Shown piece by piece: positions 26,315 to 35,711 of a stretch of DNA of 40,526 bases. A program made the position numbers and the translations under genes. Numbering within the stretch: position 1 is the stretch's first letter; each line of letters starts with the position of its first letter. The stretch is from M30B53 sp964600785. GTDB lineage: Bacteria; Planctomycetota; Planctomycetia; Pirellulales; UBA1268. The DNA is taken from contig CAZRKH010000008.1 of assembly GCA_964600785.1 (NCBI GenBank), positions 1 through 40,526 of the forward strand, in the 5' to 3' direction. The notes under the pieces were generated by a model, which worked only from the letters and a program-made list of their open reading frames with translations, ran no database searches and was not told the origin of the DNA.

Positions 26315-26409
26315 CCGTGGAACCTGTCGAAGTCTGCGGGGGTTTGCCTGGGCGTGATCGTGTCCCACAATCGTAGTCACCGCCAGCCACTTTCTCCCAC
26401 GAGGCTCTC

Positions 26410-27983
26410 GTGAACGATCCCGCCGCCGCGACCCCGGTCAACTCGCCCAACGACATCGAAGGACCGTCCGACGAGCTGCAAATTTTCAGCGAGGTCTGCA
26501 AACACGCCCGCGGGACGGCGGTGCTGTCGGATGTGGAGGCGCTGCTCGGCTGGGACGAACAGACGATGTTGCCGCCTGCGGCAGCGGGCTACCGCGGGGA
26601 CAGGCGGCGGCCCTCGCGAGCATCGTGCACGAACGCTGGATCGACCCCGCCTTCGGTGACAAGCTCGCGAGGCTCGCCGAGGGGCCGCTGGCCGAGGGAG
26701 ACGACGCCGACGCGGCCGCCACGATTCGGCTGCTCCGCTACGATCGCGACTGCCGGACGCGGATGCCGTCTCGACTGGTGGAAGAGCTGGCCTCGACCGG
26801 CGTTGAGGCCCAGCAGGCCTGGGTGGTCGCCCGCCGTGATTCAGACTGGGCGTCGCTGGAGCCCTGGCTGCAGCGGATCTTCGCACTCAAGCGGGAGCAG
26901 GCGGCATGCCGGCGGCCCGATCTCGAGCCCTATGACGCCCTGCTCGACGAATACGAGCCAGGGGGCCGTGCCGCGGCGATCACCGAGACCTTCAGCAGCC
27001 TTCGCGAGGGCCTCGTCTCGCTCCTGGCACAGCTCCGCGGAGGCCCGCGGAGCCCGAGCGATCGACCGGTCCGCCGCAGACTCCCACGCGAGGTTCAGGA
27101 AGCCCTGGTGCGGGAAGTGGCCGGGCGGATCGGTTTTGACTTCGACCGCGGCCGGCTCGACACCACGGCCCATCCCTTCTGCACCACGATCGGTCCGGAC
27201 GACTGCAGGATCACGACCCGCTGGGACGAGGACTTTTTCCCGACCTCGTTTTTTGGCGTGCTGCACGAGGCGGGCCACGGCCTCTACGAACAGGGTCTGC
27301 GGCAGTCGTGGCACGGGCTGCCGCCGGGAGAGGCCGCCTCGCTTGGCATCCATGAGTCGCAGTCGCGGCTCTGGGAGAACCTGGTCGGCCGATCGCCGGC
27401 ATTCTGGCGATGGTGCCTGCCGCTGTTGCGAAAGGCGAGCGGCGGCTTCGCCGACGTCAGCCTCGAAGAGATGCACGAGGCGATGCTCGTCGTGCGGCCC
27501 TCGATGATCAGGGTCGAGGCCGACGAGGTGACCTACAACCTGCACGTGATGCTCCGTTTTGATCTCGAGCGGGCGATGGTCCAGGGAGAGCTTCCGGTGG
27601 CCGACCTGCCGGCCGCCTGGAACGAGCGTTGTGAGCGGGACTTCGGCCTGCGGCCGTCGAATGCCGCCGAAGGGGTGCTCCAGGACATCCATTGGTCGGC
27701 GGGACTGGTGGGCTACTTCCCGACCTACACGCTGGGCAATCTGTATGCGGCCCAACTGATGGCCGCGGTACAGCGGGAGCAGCCGGGCCTCGAGAAGGCG
27801 ATCGCCGAGGGGGATTTTCGCAGCCTGCTCGATTGGCTGCGGCAGCGGGTCCACGCCCGCGGCCGGCTGCTGGAGTCGGGCCCGCTCGTCGCGGCGGCCA
27901 CCGGCGAAGCCCAGACGGCGGACTGGCTCCTGGAGAGCCTGGCCCTCCGCTACGGGCCGGCTCACGGTGTTGAACCGGCGTAG
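26410..27983 (+). pseudogene. Carboxypeptidase M32 (Taq-type), interrupted by a frameshift near 26600
   Basis: A metallocarboxypeptidase of the M32 family. The second part (from about 26601) carries the zinc site GVLHEAGHGLYEQGL (HExxH) and the third-ligand Glu in GIHESQSRLWEN, plus YNLHVMLRFDLERAMVQGEL and DIHWSAGLVGYFPTYTLGNLY, all family-typical. The first part, in another frame from GTG 26410, gives the matching N-terminus GTAVLSDVEALLGWDEQTMLPPAAAGYRG. The two halves join only if one base is inserted at about 26599-26601 (after GGGG), restoring QAAALASIVHERWIDP. The combined length of about 520 aa equals the family's. Sequencing error in the homopolymer is as likely as a real mutation. 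Confidence 0.85.
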
Positions 27984-28061
27984 CCGACCCCGCAGAAGCC
28001 CGCCCGGGCTTGCTGGAACCAGCCGCAAGAGCGGTGGTAGACTTGTCGGCGGCTTGGGCCA

Positions 28062-28094
28062 GTGACGGCCCCGTGACGGCCCCGTGACGGCCGA
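28062..28094. repeat. Three tandem copies of an 11-bp repeat before the acidic-protein gene
   Basis: GTGACGGCCCC is present at 28062-28072 and 28073-28083, and a variant (GTGACGGCCGA) at 28084-28094. It lies 46-79 bp upstream of the ATG at 28141. The third copy offers a GTG in frame that could extend the protein by 19 residues. Likely slippage product; regulatory role unknown. Confidence 0.85.
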
Positions 28095-28140
28095 GACAAT
28101 TCAATTCGCTGCAGAGGATCAGCTTCAGGGGGCCGGTACG

Positions 28141-30180
28141 ATGGCAGACGACAAGCAGGACCAGGAGGATCTCCCGGAGGATCCCTGGGCGGGAATCGAG
28201 GCGGAAGTCGAGGGCGGTGGCTCTGGCGTCGATTTCGGCGAACTCGACCTCGATATCGGCGGCGGCGAGGCTGGTCTGCCTGCTGATGCCGGCCTGCCCG
28301 CTGATGAATTGACCGATGGTCAGGGGAATGAACCCTCGAGCGATCTGGGGAATGATCCGGGTATCGTGTCACCGCCTCAGCCGGCCGCCTCTGAACCGGC
28401 CGAGCAGGATGCGGATGCGGCTACCGAGGAGGCTGACGATCCCTTCGGATTCGGCGACTTCGGCCCGGCGGAGGGTGTCTTCGACGAGATTGCCGCAGAG
28501 GAACTCCCTGCCGACGCCTCGGCCGTGAGTTCTTCGGCGATCCAGATCGGCACCGGACAGTCGGGCATCGTGCCGGACGAGTGGTCGCTCGCCGGAGGTG
28601 GCGACGACGAACCGGCGGAGGATGAGGTGCCCGCCGCGGCAACTGCAAGCGACCCGCCTGCGGGCGACGCCGAGAGTCTGTCGTTGAGCGGGGAATCGCC
28701 CGACGAGCCGGTCCCCGAAGACTTCGACGTGTCGAGCTGGCTCAGTGAGGCCGCTGGTGACGGTGGAACAAGCGGGCCGCCGGACGAGGCATTTTCCGGC
28801 GATGACGGGCTGCAGGCTGGCGATGAGTCCGAACAGGTCTCGGAGTTTCCCGGTTTTGGTGAACTCGACGACGCGACTGGCAGCGTTGACCTCTCCGGGG
28901 AGACTTCGCAGGAGGCCGGCGGACTGGAGTGGGGCAGTGACGAAATGCCCTGGGGCGATGAGGGCGACGAGGCCGTCGTCGACAACGGGGGCGACATCGG
29001 CCCGCCGGACTTCGAGGGCGGCTTTGATCCCGACGCCCCGGAGCCCTCCGGCGTTCCGCTGGAGGGTGTCGGTGAGGCGGCGGCCGTGGGAGCCGCCGCT
29101 GCGGCAACCGGCGCCGAGACACCGGCCGACACCAAGGCCACCGGCAAAAAGAAGAAGGCCGGCAAAGAGGAGAAGGCCAAGACAGCAAAGCCGCGTCGCA
29201 AGAAGAGCGGCATCGGGGCGATGCTCGCGGTAATGATGGGGGGCGTGCTTTCGATCCCGATCGTGCTGGCGATCCTGCTGTGGGGTTTTGGTCGCGATGA
29301 CTTCAACCTGCGTCAGTATGTGCCGGAGAGCCTGGCGTTTATCCTGCCGGCGAAGTTCCGCCCCGGCGGTGGAGCCAGCCCGCTTGACAGACTCCCCGAT
29401 GCCGGCAGCATGCCCGGCCTCGACGACGTGGCTTCCGGCGGTCCCGATGCTGCCGGTCCTGTTGATGACGCCGCGGCTGGAGCCGACAACGGAACCGACG
29501 CGGCGGTGGCTGCCGCCGGCGGCTCACCCTGGGATACCCCGCCGGGCGGCGGGGCGATGCCCCAGCCCGAACCCCAGCCGGAGCCAAAGCCGGAGCCGGA
29601 GCCACTCGACCTCAGCGGCATCACCGCTGCCGCCGAGCGGGCCGGGGAAACCCTGGATGCGGTGCTTGCCCTGCCTGAAGGGGCACCGATTGCCGACCGT
29701 AAAAAGACCTGGTTCGCCTGGTACATGAGTCTCGCCGGGCTCGGCGAGGAGGCGGTGATGCTCGACCAGGCCGCCGCCGATTCCGCGGCGGCCCGAGAGG
29801 TTCCACAGCCGCTTGCCGAAGCCGTCGGTCGGATCGCCGCCGAGGAGTCGGTGCACGACACGCTCGCGACGTTGGCGGGCCTCTGGATGCGGACGAAGAA
29901 CCGCAAGGCCGACGGCGTGGTGCTGCCCGCGGAGATGGGCCCCAGCCGACGGCTCGGTCCGTTGTGGAGCACCACGGTTCGTCGCCTGAACGCCAAGCCG
30001 AACGAGCCCGAGATTGTGGTGCTCTCGCGGGACGAGCCGTCGGCCGGGCTTGGCGAGGAGGTGGTGGTGGTCGGGGTGGTGGCCGGGAACGAGGTGATCT
30101 GGGCGGCCGGCTGCCTGCCGCTCGAGGCACAACCCGCCGCTGCGATCGAGTCGGCCGACGATCTCTTCTCGCTGCCGTGA
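28141..30180 (+). CDS. Large acidic single-pass membrane protein, unknown function
   Basis: A 679-aa protein I do not recognise. Residues 1 to about 335 are highly acidic and low-complexity (Asp/Glu/Gly/Ala/Pro), with short aromatic motifs such as DDPFGFGDFGPAEG and EWGSDEMPWGDE. A Lys-rich stretch (KKKKAGKEEKAKTAKPRRKKS) precedes one transmembrane helix (about 358-383, MLAVMMGGVLSIPIVLAILLWGF), so by the positive-inside rule the acidic part is cytoplasmic. A Pro/Glu linker (PEPQPEPKPEPEP) follows, then a folded-looking C-terminal domain (about 495-679). ATG at 28141 was chosen over GTG 28084. Its TGA overlaps the GTG of the amidase, suggesting coexpression. Confidence 0.85.
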   Translation: MADDKQDQEDLPEDPWAGIEAEVEGGGSGVDFGELDLDIGGGEAGLPADAGLPADELTDGQGNEPSSDLGNDPGIVSPPQPAASEPAEQDADAATEEADDPFGFGDFGPAEGVFDEIAAEELPADASAVSSSAIQIGTGQSGIVPDEWSLAGGGDDEPAEDEVPAAATASDPPAGDAESLSLSGESPDEPVPEDFDVSSWLSEAAGDGGTSGPPDEAFSGDDGLQAGDESEQVSEFPGFGELDDATGSVDLSGETSQEAGGLEWGSDEMPWGDEGDEAVVDNGGDIGPPDFEGGFDPDAPEPSGVPLEGVGEAAAVGAAAAATGAETPADTKATGKKKKAGKEEKAKTAKPRRKKSGIGAMLAVMMGGVLSIPIVLAILLWGFGRDDFNLRQYVPESLAFILPAKFRPGGGASPLDRLPDAGSMPGLDDVASGGPDAAGPVDDAAAGADNGTDAAVAAAGGSPWDTPPGGGAMPQPEPQPEPKPEPEPLDLSGITAAAERAGETLDAVLALPEGAPIADRKKTWFAWYMSLAGLGEEAVMLDQAAADSAAAREVPQPLAEAVGRIAAEESVHDTLATLAGLWMRTKNRKADGVVLPAEMGPSRRLGPLWSTTVRRLNAKPNEPEIVVLSRDEPSAGLGEEVVVVGVVAGNEVIWAAGCLPLEAQPAAAIESADDLFSLP

Positions 30181-31667
30181 GCGGCCGGCCGCGGCGGCAG
30201 CCTGTCGGACCGTTGGCGATCGCCGCGGATGCCGTGAGGGAGGGCCGGCTCGCGGCGGTTGACGCGGTGGCGGCCGCCCGCGAGCGTTGCGACGAACTGG
30301 CCCGGCTCAATGCCCTCGTGCAGCCACGCTGGGAGGCGGTGGCCGAGGAGGCCCGCGGGATCGCGGCCGGGGATGGCCGTCGGCTTGCCGGCGTGCCGGT
30401 GAGCGTCAAGGAATGTTTTCCGGTCGCCGGGCTGCAGACCACGCTGGGCATCCCGGCCCGTCTGGGCTGCCGTGACACCGCCGACGGCGACCTCGTGGTG
30501 CGGCTGCGTGCCGCCGGTGGGCTGTGCATCGGCAAGGCGAACGTGCCGCAGGCGATGTATCTCCACGAGACCGACAACCCCGTGTTTGGTCGCACGCTCC
30601 ATCCTCAACGGCCTGACCGGGGACCGGGCGGATCGAGCGGGGGTGATGCGGCCCTCGTCGCGGCGGGAGTCGTGCCGCTGGCGATCGGCAACGACCTCGC
30701 CGGCAGCATCCGCCAGCCCGCCCACGCCTGCGGCGTGGTCGGCTATCTCCCGTCCGCCGCAACGCTCGGGGGAATGGGCGGGGTCTCGACAATGCCGCAC
30801 CTCCGCGGTGTCTCGCCGCGGGCGGGGTTTCTCACCCGCTGCGTTGGCGATGCGGCGCTGGCACTGTCGGCGTTGCAGGCCGATTCGCCGACGACAAACG
30901 ACGGCCCCGGCGGCATGCGGATCGCCTGGTGGGACGGGGCGGGGATCGTGCCGGCGGCCGCCGCGGTACGGCGGGCGGTGCGGAGGGCGGTCGAGGGCCT
31001 CGGCGAGTCTGGCTGCCAGATGATTCGGTGCGACGACACGCTTCTTGAACACGCCGGCTGGATCCACCTGGGAATCCTCGCGAGTGATGGGGGTCGCTCG
31101 ATCCGCCGCATGCTCGCCGGTTCACCGCCGATCCCACCGGTCGCGGAGCTGCTCCGCATCGGGGGCCTGCCCCGCTGGGTGCGGCCGCCGCTGGCCTGGG
31201 CGGTCGCCGCGGCCGGCCGCAACCTCGAGGCTGAGGCGATTCGCCACACCGGCCCTCGCGGGACAGCGGGGCTGGATGCCCTGATCTCCCGCCGGGACCG
31301 GCTGGCCAGGGGCGTGGCCGCGTGGTCGCGGAGTGAGGGTGTGCGGGCGGTGGTCTGCCCCGTTTCGGCCGTGCCCGCGTTGCGGCATGGCACCGCCGGT
31401 CGGCTGACCCTCGCGGCGATGCCCTGCTTTCTGGCGAACCTGCTCGACCTGCCGGCCGGCAGCGTGCCGGTGGGGCGTGTCTGTGCCGAGGACCTCGCCG
31501 ACGATGCCCTCCTGGCCGACCGCTCCACCGATCCGGTGCTCGCCGCGGCACGCCACACCGTCGAGGAGAGCGAAGGCCTGCCTGTCGGAGTGCAGGTGAT
31601 CGCCCTTGATCGTCGGGAAGCAACGGCCCTTGCGGTGATGGCGGCGATCGAGGCGGCCGCCGGCTGA
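30177..31667 (+). CDS. Amidase (amidase-signature family)
   Basis: An amidase-signature enzyme (496 aa), related to GatA and fatty-acid-amide-hydrolase-type enzymes. The Ser-cisSer-Lys triad is visible: Lys in GVPVSVKECFPVAG, cis-Ser in GPGGSSGGDAALVA and nucleophile Ser in GNDLAGSIRQPAHACG. No signal peptide is seen, and the substrate cannot be inferred. No gatB or gatC is adjacent, so it is probably not the tRNA amidotransferase subunit. The GTG start at 30177 overlaps the stop of the acidic membrane protein. Its TGA directly abuts the convergent wspF stop (TGATCA, 31665-31670). Confidence 0.92.
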   Translation: MSGRPRRQPVGPLAIAADAVREGRLAAVDAVAAARERCDELARLNALVQPRWEAVAEEARGIAAGDGRRLAGVPVSVKECFPVAGLQTTLGIPARLGCRDTADGDLVVRLRAAGGLCIGKANVPQAMYLHETDNPVFGRTLHPQRPDRGPGGSSGGDAALVAAGVVPLAIGNDLAGSIRQPAHACGVVGYLPSAATLGGMGGVSTMPHLRGVSPRAGFLTRCVGDAALALSALQADSPTTNDGPGGMRIAWWDGAGIVPAAAAVRRAVRRAVEGLGESGCQMIRCDDTLLEHAGWIHLGILASDGGRSIRRMLAGSPPIPPVAELLRIGGLPRWVRPPLAWAVAAAGRNLEAEAIRHTGPRGTAGLDALISRRDRLARGVAAWSRSEGVRAVVCPVSAVPALRHGTAGRLTLAAMPCFLANLLDLPAGSVPVGRVCAEDLADDALLADRSTDPVLAAARHTVEESEGLPVGVQVIALDRREATALAVMAAIEAAAG

Positions 31668-32675
31668 TCAACCGGCAGCCCGGTCGTTGTCGAGCCGAGA
31701 GGCGACCGCCGCGGCCATCTCGTCAATCGGCAGGAGTTCCACGGCGGCCCCCGCCTCGGCGGCAGCCTTGGGCATCCCCCAGACCACGCTGCTCGCCTCG
31801 TCCTGAGCGATCGTGTGCCAGCCACGATCACGCAGGCGGCCGAGTCCCGCGGCCCCGTCCCGGCCCATACCGGTCAAGAGGACGCCAACCCCGCGCCGCC
31901 AGTGCTCGGCGAGGCTCGTGAAGAAGACATCGACGCTCGGCCGGTAGAAGACATCGCGGGGGAACTCGGTGTACTCGAGCCTGCCGGTCGACGAGAGCAC
32001 GAGGTGGTCGTTCGTGCCGGCGATGAGCACCTCCCCGGCACGGGGCAGGTGGCCCGGCTTGATCACCCGCACCTCCCGGGCGATGCGGTCGCCGAGCCAG
32101 TCGGCCAGGCCCGCGGCAAACGCCACATCGACATGCTGCACGATCACCGTCGCCACGTTCCAGGCCGTCGGCAGGGGAGCGAGGAGTTCGGAGATTGCCC
32201 TCGGCCCGCCGGTGCTCGCCCCGATCGCCAGCAGGATCGGCGAGGCATCACGTGAGGTCCTGGCCGGGGCCGTTGGAGAGGAGCCCACGAGCTTGGCGAT
32301 CATGCTGATCTTCTCGGCCAGAGCCCCTCCGCCGGCGAGATCCCCGCCGGGACCCAGGACCGGGGTGTCGATCGCGTCGAGCGCCCCGTGGCCCATCGCC
32401 TCGTAGACGAGGGAGATGCTCCCGCTGACCGTCGCGGTGACCACGAGGATCGCGCAGGCGGAGTTGTTCATGATCCGCCGGGTCGCCTCCACGCCGTCGA
32501 GTCCCGGCATGATGAGATCCATCAGGATCAGGTCGGGCCGATCCCTCTCAGCCATCGTCACCGCCTCGAGGCCGTCGGCTGCGGTCCAGGCGACCTCGTG
32601 CTCGCGGAGGCCGGCGACCACCCGACGCAGAGCCTCGCGGGCGGCGGGAACATCGTTGACGATGCCGATTCTCAC
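31668..32675 (-). CDS. wspF: CheB methylesterase, WspF-like
   Basis: A 335-aa chemoreceptor methylesterase. Receiver: MRIGIVNDVPAAREALRRVVAGLREHEVAW with D8 and phosphoacceptor D53 in LILMDLIMPGLDGVEATRRIM. The IVND start and MDLIMP pattern are characteristic of WspF. The esterase domain has IGASTGGPRAISE (Ser), VIVQHVDVAFAAG (His) and LTGMGRDGAAGL (Asp). The GTG start at 32675 overlaps the wspE stop by four bases. It is the last gene of the operon. In Pseudomonas, WspF limits receptor methylation and so signalling to the cyclic-di-GMP synthase WspR. No WspR is visible here. Confidence 0.93.
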   Translation of the reverse strand: MRIGIVNDVPAAREALRRVVAGLREHEVAWTAADGLEAVTMAERDRPDLILMDLIMPGLDGVEATRRIMNNSACAILVVTATVSGSISLVYEAMGHGALDAIDTPVLGPGGDLAGGGALAEKISMIAKLVGSSPTAPARTSRDASPILLAIGASTGGPRAISELLAPLPTAWNVATVIVQHVDVAFAAGLADWLGDRIAREVRVIKPGHLPRAGEVLIAGTNDHLVLSSTGRLEYTEFPRDVFYRPSVDVFFTSLAEHWRRGVGVLLTGMGRDGAAGLGRLRDRGWHTIAQDEASSVVWGMPKAAAEAGAAVELLPIDEMAAAVASRLDNDRAAG

Positions 32676-34972
32676 CGTGCCGGTTCTCCGATCAAATCGA
32701 TGATCGTGTTCAGAAAAGTCTCGTCGTGAAAACTGCTCTTCGTGAGGTAGCGGTTGGCTCCGGCGTCGAGTCCGCGGAGCCGGTCCTCCTCGCGGTCCTT
32801 GTAGGAGACGATCACCACCGGGATGTCCTTCCTTGCCGGGTCGGCCTTGATCAGCGAGACCAGCCCGATGCCGTCCATCCTCGGCATGTCGATGTCGCTC
32901 ACGATCAGGTCGTAGTGCACCTCGCGAACCGCATTCCAGCCGTCCATTCCGTCGACGGCGACATCGACCGCATAACCCCGCGACTGCAGCAGCTGCCGCT
33001 CGAGTTCACGGACGGTGATCGAGTCGTCGACCACGAGGATTCGTTTTCGCTGTCGTTCCCGTTCGGCCATCCGCTCAAACTCCACCCGCGAGAGGCGGCG
33101 TCCGGCGAGCACGTTGTCGATCGACCTCACGAGATCCTCGACGTCGACGATCAGCACAGGGCCGCCGTTTTCCAGCAGGCTCGCGCTGTTGACATTGGGC
33201 ACCTTGCCGAGCCTCGGGTCGAGGGGCCGGACCTCGAGGTCGCGCTCGCCGAGATAGGCATCCACGATCAGCCCGAATTGCTGGCCGCGGTCGCTGATCA
33301 CGACCACCGGCATGGGATCGGGGGGTGGTGCCGGCTGCGGGACGTCAAGAATCTGCGAGGCGAGCACGAGCCCCACGGAGACACCGTCGCGGTCGAAATA
33401 TTGCCGTCCCTCGACTGTCCGCAGTTCCTCGTGCCGGCAATGGATGATCCGGTCGATCCGCATCAGCGGGAAGGCATACGGCTCGCCACCGATGTCGACG
33501 AGCAACGCCCGGATGACCGACATCGTAATCGGCAGTTGGAGGGTGAAGGTGGTGCGGTGGCCGGGTCTGGTCGAGACCCGCACGTTGCCGCCGACGGCCT
33601 TGACCATGCTCTGCACCACGTCGAGCCCCACGCCGCGACCGGAGATCTCACTCACCGAGTCCTTCGTCGAGAAGCCGGGCAGGAACAGGAACTCGAGCAG
33701 TTCGAGATCGTTGAGTTGATCGGCGACCGTCTGCGAGACGAGGCCGCGTTCGATGGCCCGGGCCTTGAGCCGCTCGGTGTCGATGCCGCGGCCGTCGTCG
33801 ATGAGCGTGATGTTGAGCATTCCGGCCCGGTGGCCGGCCTCCAGTCGGATCGTGCCCACCGGGGGCTTCGCCGCTGCCTCGCGTTCGGCCGGGGGCTCGA
33901 GACCGTGGTCGAGCGAGTTGCGGATCAGGTGTGACAGCGGCGCCTCGAGCTTGTCGAGAATGTCGCGGTCGACCCCGGTCTGATCGCCCTGAACCTCGAA
34001 ACGGACCTGCTTTCCGAGCTGCCTCGCGACGTCGCGAACGAGCCGTGGGAACCCCTTGATGCCGTCGTCGAGGGGCCGCATGCGGCTTTTGATCACTTCG
34101 TGGTGCAGTCGTCCGGAGAGGTCTTCGTTGCGGCGGGAAAAAGCCTCGAACTCCTCGACCTGCTTCGTCAGCCCGCCAAGGCATTCCTCCGCCTCGCGGT
34201 GGGCCCGGGCGAGGTTTTCCAGCTCCGCGGCGGGCAGGGCATGGGCTCCCGTCTTGAGCCGCTCCTCGATCGCCGAGAGCCGGTCACACAGATCGACCTG
34301 TCGACCCCGCAGATGCACCATCGCATCGACGAAGGGCCGCAGCTGCCGCGACTCCACCAGCGACTCACCGGCCAGGGCCACCAGCCGGCTGAGGCTTTCG
34401 GCCGAGACGCGAACGACCCGGTCGGTCGATTCGATCGACGCAGGAGGCCTCTCGACTCGCGGGGCTTCCTGCGGCGTGGCCTTGGGTGCTTCAGGCATCG
34501 CCGCCGGGGGGGGTGGGGGCGTGGCCGCCGCCGCCGGCTCGGCTTCGGGCTCCTGCGGGGGTGACGGGGGGGCGGCGGAGGTCAGGCCCTCGAGATCGGC
34601 GACCACCGCCTCGGCTTTCGCCGGCCATTCACTGCCCTCGTCGGTCGCATCCTCGGCCTTGGCGATCGAGGCGAGGAAGTCGATCCCCGCAAGCAGCAGA
34701 TCGACGTGCTCCGGTCCGACCTCGAACGCTCCTTTCCCGGCGAGCAGGAAACAGTCCTCGAGGGCATGGGCCACCTGCACGGCCGGATCGAGGCCGACAA
34801 TTCTTGCGGCGCCTTTGAGCGAGTGGGCGGCACGCATCATCGCACGGATCGTCTCGGGAGAACGCTGCGTCTCCTCGATTGCCAGCACGCCTGCGGAGAG
34901 GGCGGCCGTCTGCGTTTCCGCCTCGAGGCGAAACAGTTCGAGCATCGAGAATCCGCTGAGGTCGTCAGCCAT
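32672..34972 (-). CDS. wspE: CheA hybrid histidine kinase with C-terminal receiver, WspE-like
   Basis: A 766-aa hybrid kinase. HPt with His50 (MMRAAHSLKGAARIVGLD), a Pro/Ala/Glu linker, dimerisation helices, the HATPase domain (SHLIRNSLDHGLEPPAE, DDGRGID, SGRGVGLDVVQSMVKAVGG), a CheW-like domain (FPLMRIDRII) and a C-terminal receiver with phosphoacceptor D693 (LIVSDIDMPRMDGIGLV). The HPt-kinase-CheW-REC order and the HPt motif match WspE. The start at 34972 lies 1 bp after the stop of wspD. The receiver probably serves as a phosphate sink or intramolecular output. Confidence 0.94.
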   Translation of the reverse strand: MADDLSGFSMLELFRLEAETQTAALSAGVLAIEETQRSPETIRAMMRAAHSLKGAARIVGLDPAVQVAHALEDCFLLAGKGAFEVGPEHVDLLLAGIDFLASIAKAEDATDEGSEWPAKAEAVVADLEGLTSAAPPSPPQEPEAEPAAAATPPPPPAAMPEAPKATPQEAPRVERPPASIESTDRVVRVSAESLSRLVALAGESLVESRQLRPFVDAMVHLRGRQVDLCDRLSAIEERLKTGAHALPAAELENLARAHREAEECLGGLTKQVEEFEAFSRRNEDLSGRLHHEVIKSRMRPLDDGIKGFPRLVRDVARQLGKQVRFEVQGDQTGVDRDILDKLEAPLSHLIRNSLDHGLEPPAEREAAAKPPVGTIRLEAGHRAGMLNITLIDDGRGIDTERLKARAIERGLVSQTVADQLNDLELLEFLFLPGFSTKDSVSEISGRGVGLDVVQSMVKAVGGNVRVSTRPGHRTTFTLQLPITMSVIRALLVDIGGEPYAFPLMRIDRIIHCRHEELRTVEGRQYFDRDGVSVGLVLASQILDVPQPAPPPDPMPVVVISDRGQQFGLIVDAYLGERDLEVRPLDPRLGKVPNVNSASLLENGGPVLIVDVEDLVRSIDNVLAGRRLSRVEFERMAERERQRKRILVVDDSITVRELERQLLQSRGYAVDVAVDGMDGWNAVREVHYDLIVSDIDMPRMDGIGLVSLIKADPARKDIPVVIVSYKDREEDRLRGLDAGANRYLTKSSFHDETFLNTIIDLIGEPAR

Positions 34973-34973
34973 G

Positions 34974-35711
34974 TCAGCTCCCCACCGCCTCGTCGAGGTT
35001 CTCGAAGAGCCGCACGGTGTCGAGCAGGCCGACAACCTCATCCTGCCAGTCGACAAGCGCCTTGGCTCGCCGCTCGCCGGCCTGGCCGACCGTGGCCGGA
35101 ACGGCCCGCAGGGCCGACTTCGGCACCGAGTGCACCCCGGCGACCTCATCGACGGCAAAGACCCACCGCCAGCCGCCATGCTCCACCACGAGCAGCCTGG
35201 GCACGGGTCCCGAGCCGATGTCCGCCTCGGGCTGCCCGGCGGTCGCATGGCGTGGTGGCTCGACATCGAGCCCGAGCAGCCTCGGCAGCGATACCGTCAG
35301 CTGCAGCTGACCGCGGATGTTGACGATCCCTTCGAGCACCCCGCCCCGGCGGTGGGGCACGCCGTGCAGAGGACGCATCTCGGTGACCTCGACGAGGCTT
35401 TCGGTCTCCAGAGAGAGCCATTCCGGACCGATGCGAAACACCAGCATGCTCACCGCGTCGGGATCGGCCTGCTCCTCCGGCCGCTCGAGAATCGCCGCCC
35501 ACTGCTCGAGGTAGCCATCGGGGGCATCGCGGTCAAAAAATCCCCTCGCCGCCTCGGCGAGGACCGGGCAGTTGCGGCAGTGGATGAACTGCTCGAGTTC
35601 CGGGCAGCTGCGGTCGCCGGCCACGCCGATTCGGCTCCAGCATTCCGGCATCGGCTGGATGACGCTTCGCTCGGCTGATTCCCGGGTCCCCGCGTGTCGG
35701 CTTCCGCTCAT
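34974..35711 (-). CDS. wspD: CheW scaffold protein with Cys-rich N-terminus, WspD-like
   Basis: A 245-aa CheW-family coupling protein linking receptors to the CheA kinase. Before the CheW domain sits a Cys-rich segment (about 24-50): ECWSRIGVAGDRSCPELEQFIHCRNCPVLAE, with Cys in a C-x11-C-x8-C-x2-C spacing. I recall this CWNRIG-CPEL-HCRNCPV segment as characteristic of WspD (from memory). The CheW fold follows: MLVFRIGPEWLSLETESLVEVTEMRPL and GIVNIRGQLQLTVSLPRLLGL. The ATG at 35711 overlaps the stop of the upstream wspC remnant (ATGA), showing that the operon junction is intact. Confidence 0.9.
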   Translation of the reverse strand: MSGSRHAGTRESAERSVIQPMPECWSRIGVAGDRSCPELEQFIHCRNCPVLAEAARGFFDRDAPDGYLEQWAAILERPEEQADPDAVSMLVFRIGPEWLSLETESLVEVTEMRPLHGVPHRRGGVLEGIVNIRGQLQLTVSLPRLLGLDVEPPRHATAGQPEADIGSGPVPRLLVVEHGGWRWVFAVDEVAGVHSVPKSALRAVPATVGQAGERRAKALVDWQDEVVGLLDTVRLFENLDEAVGS

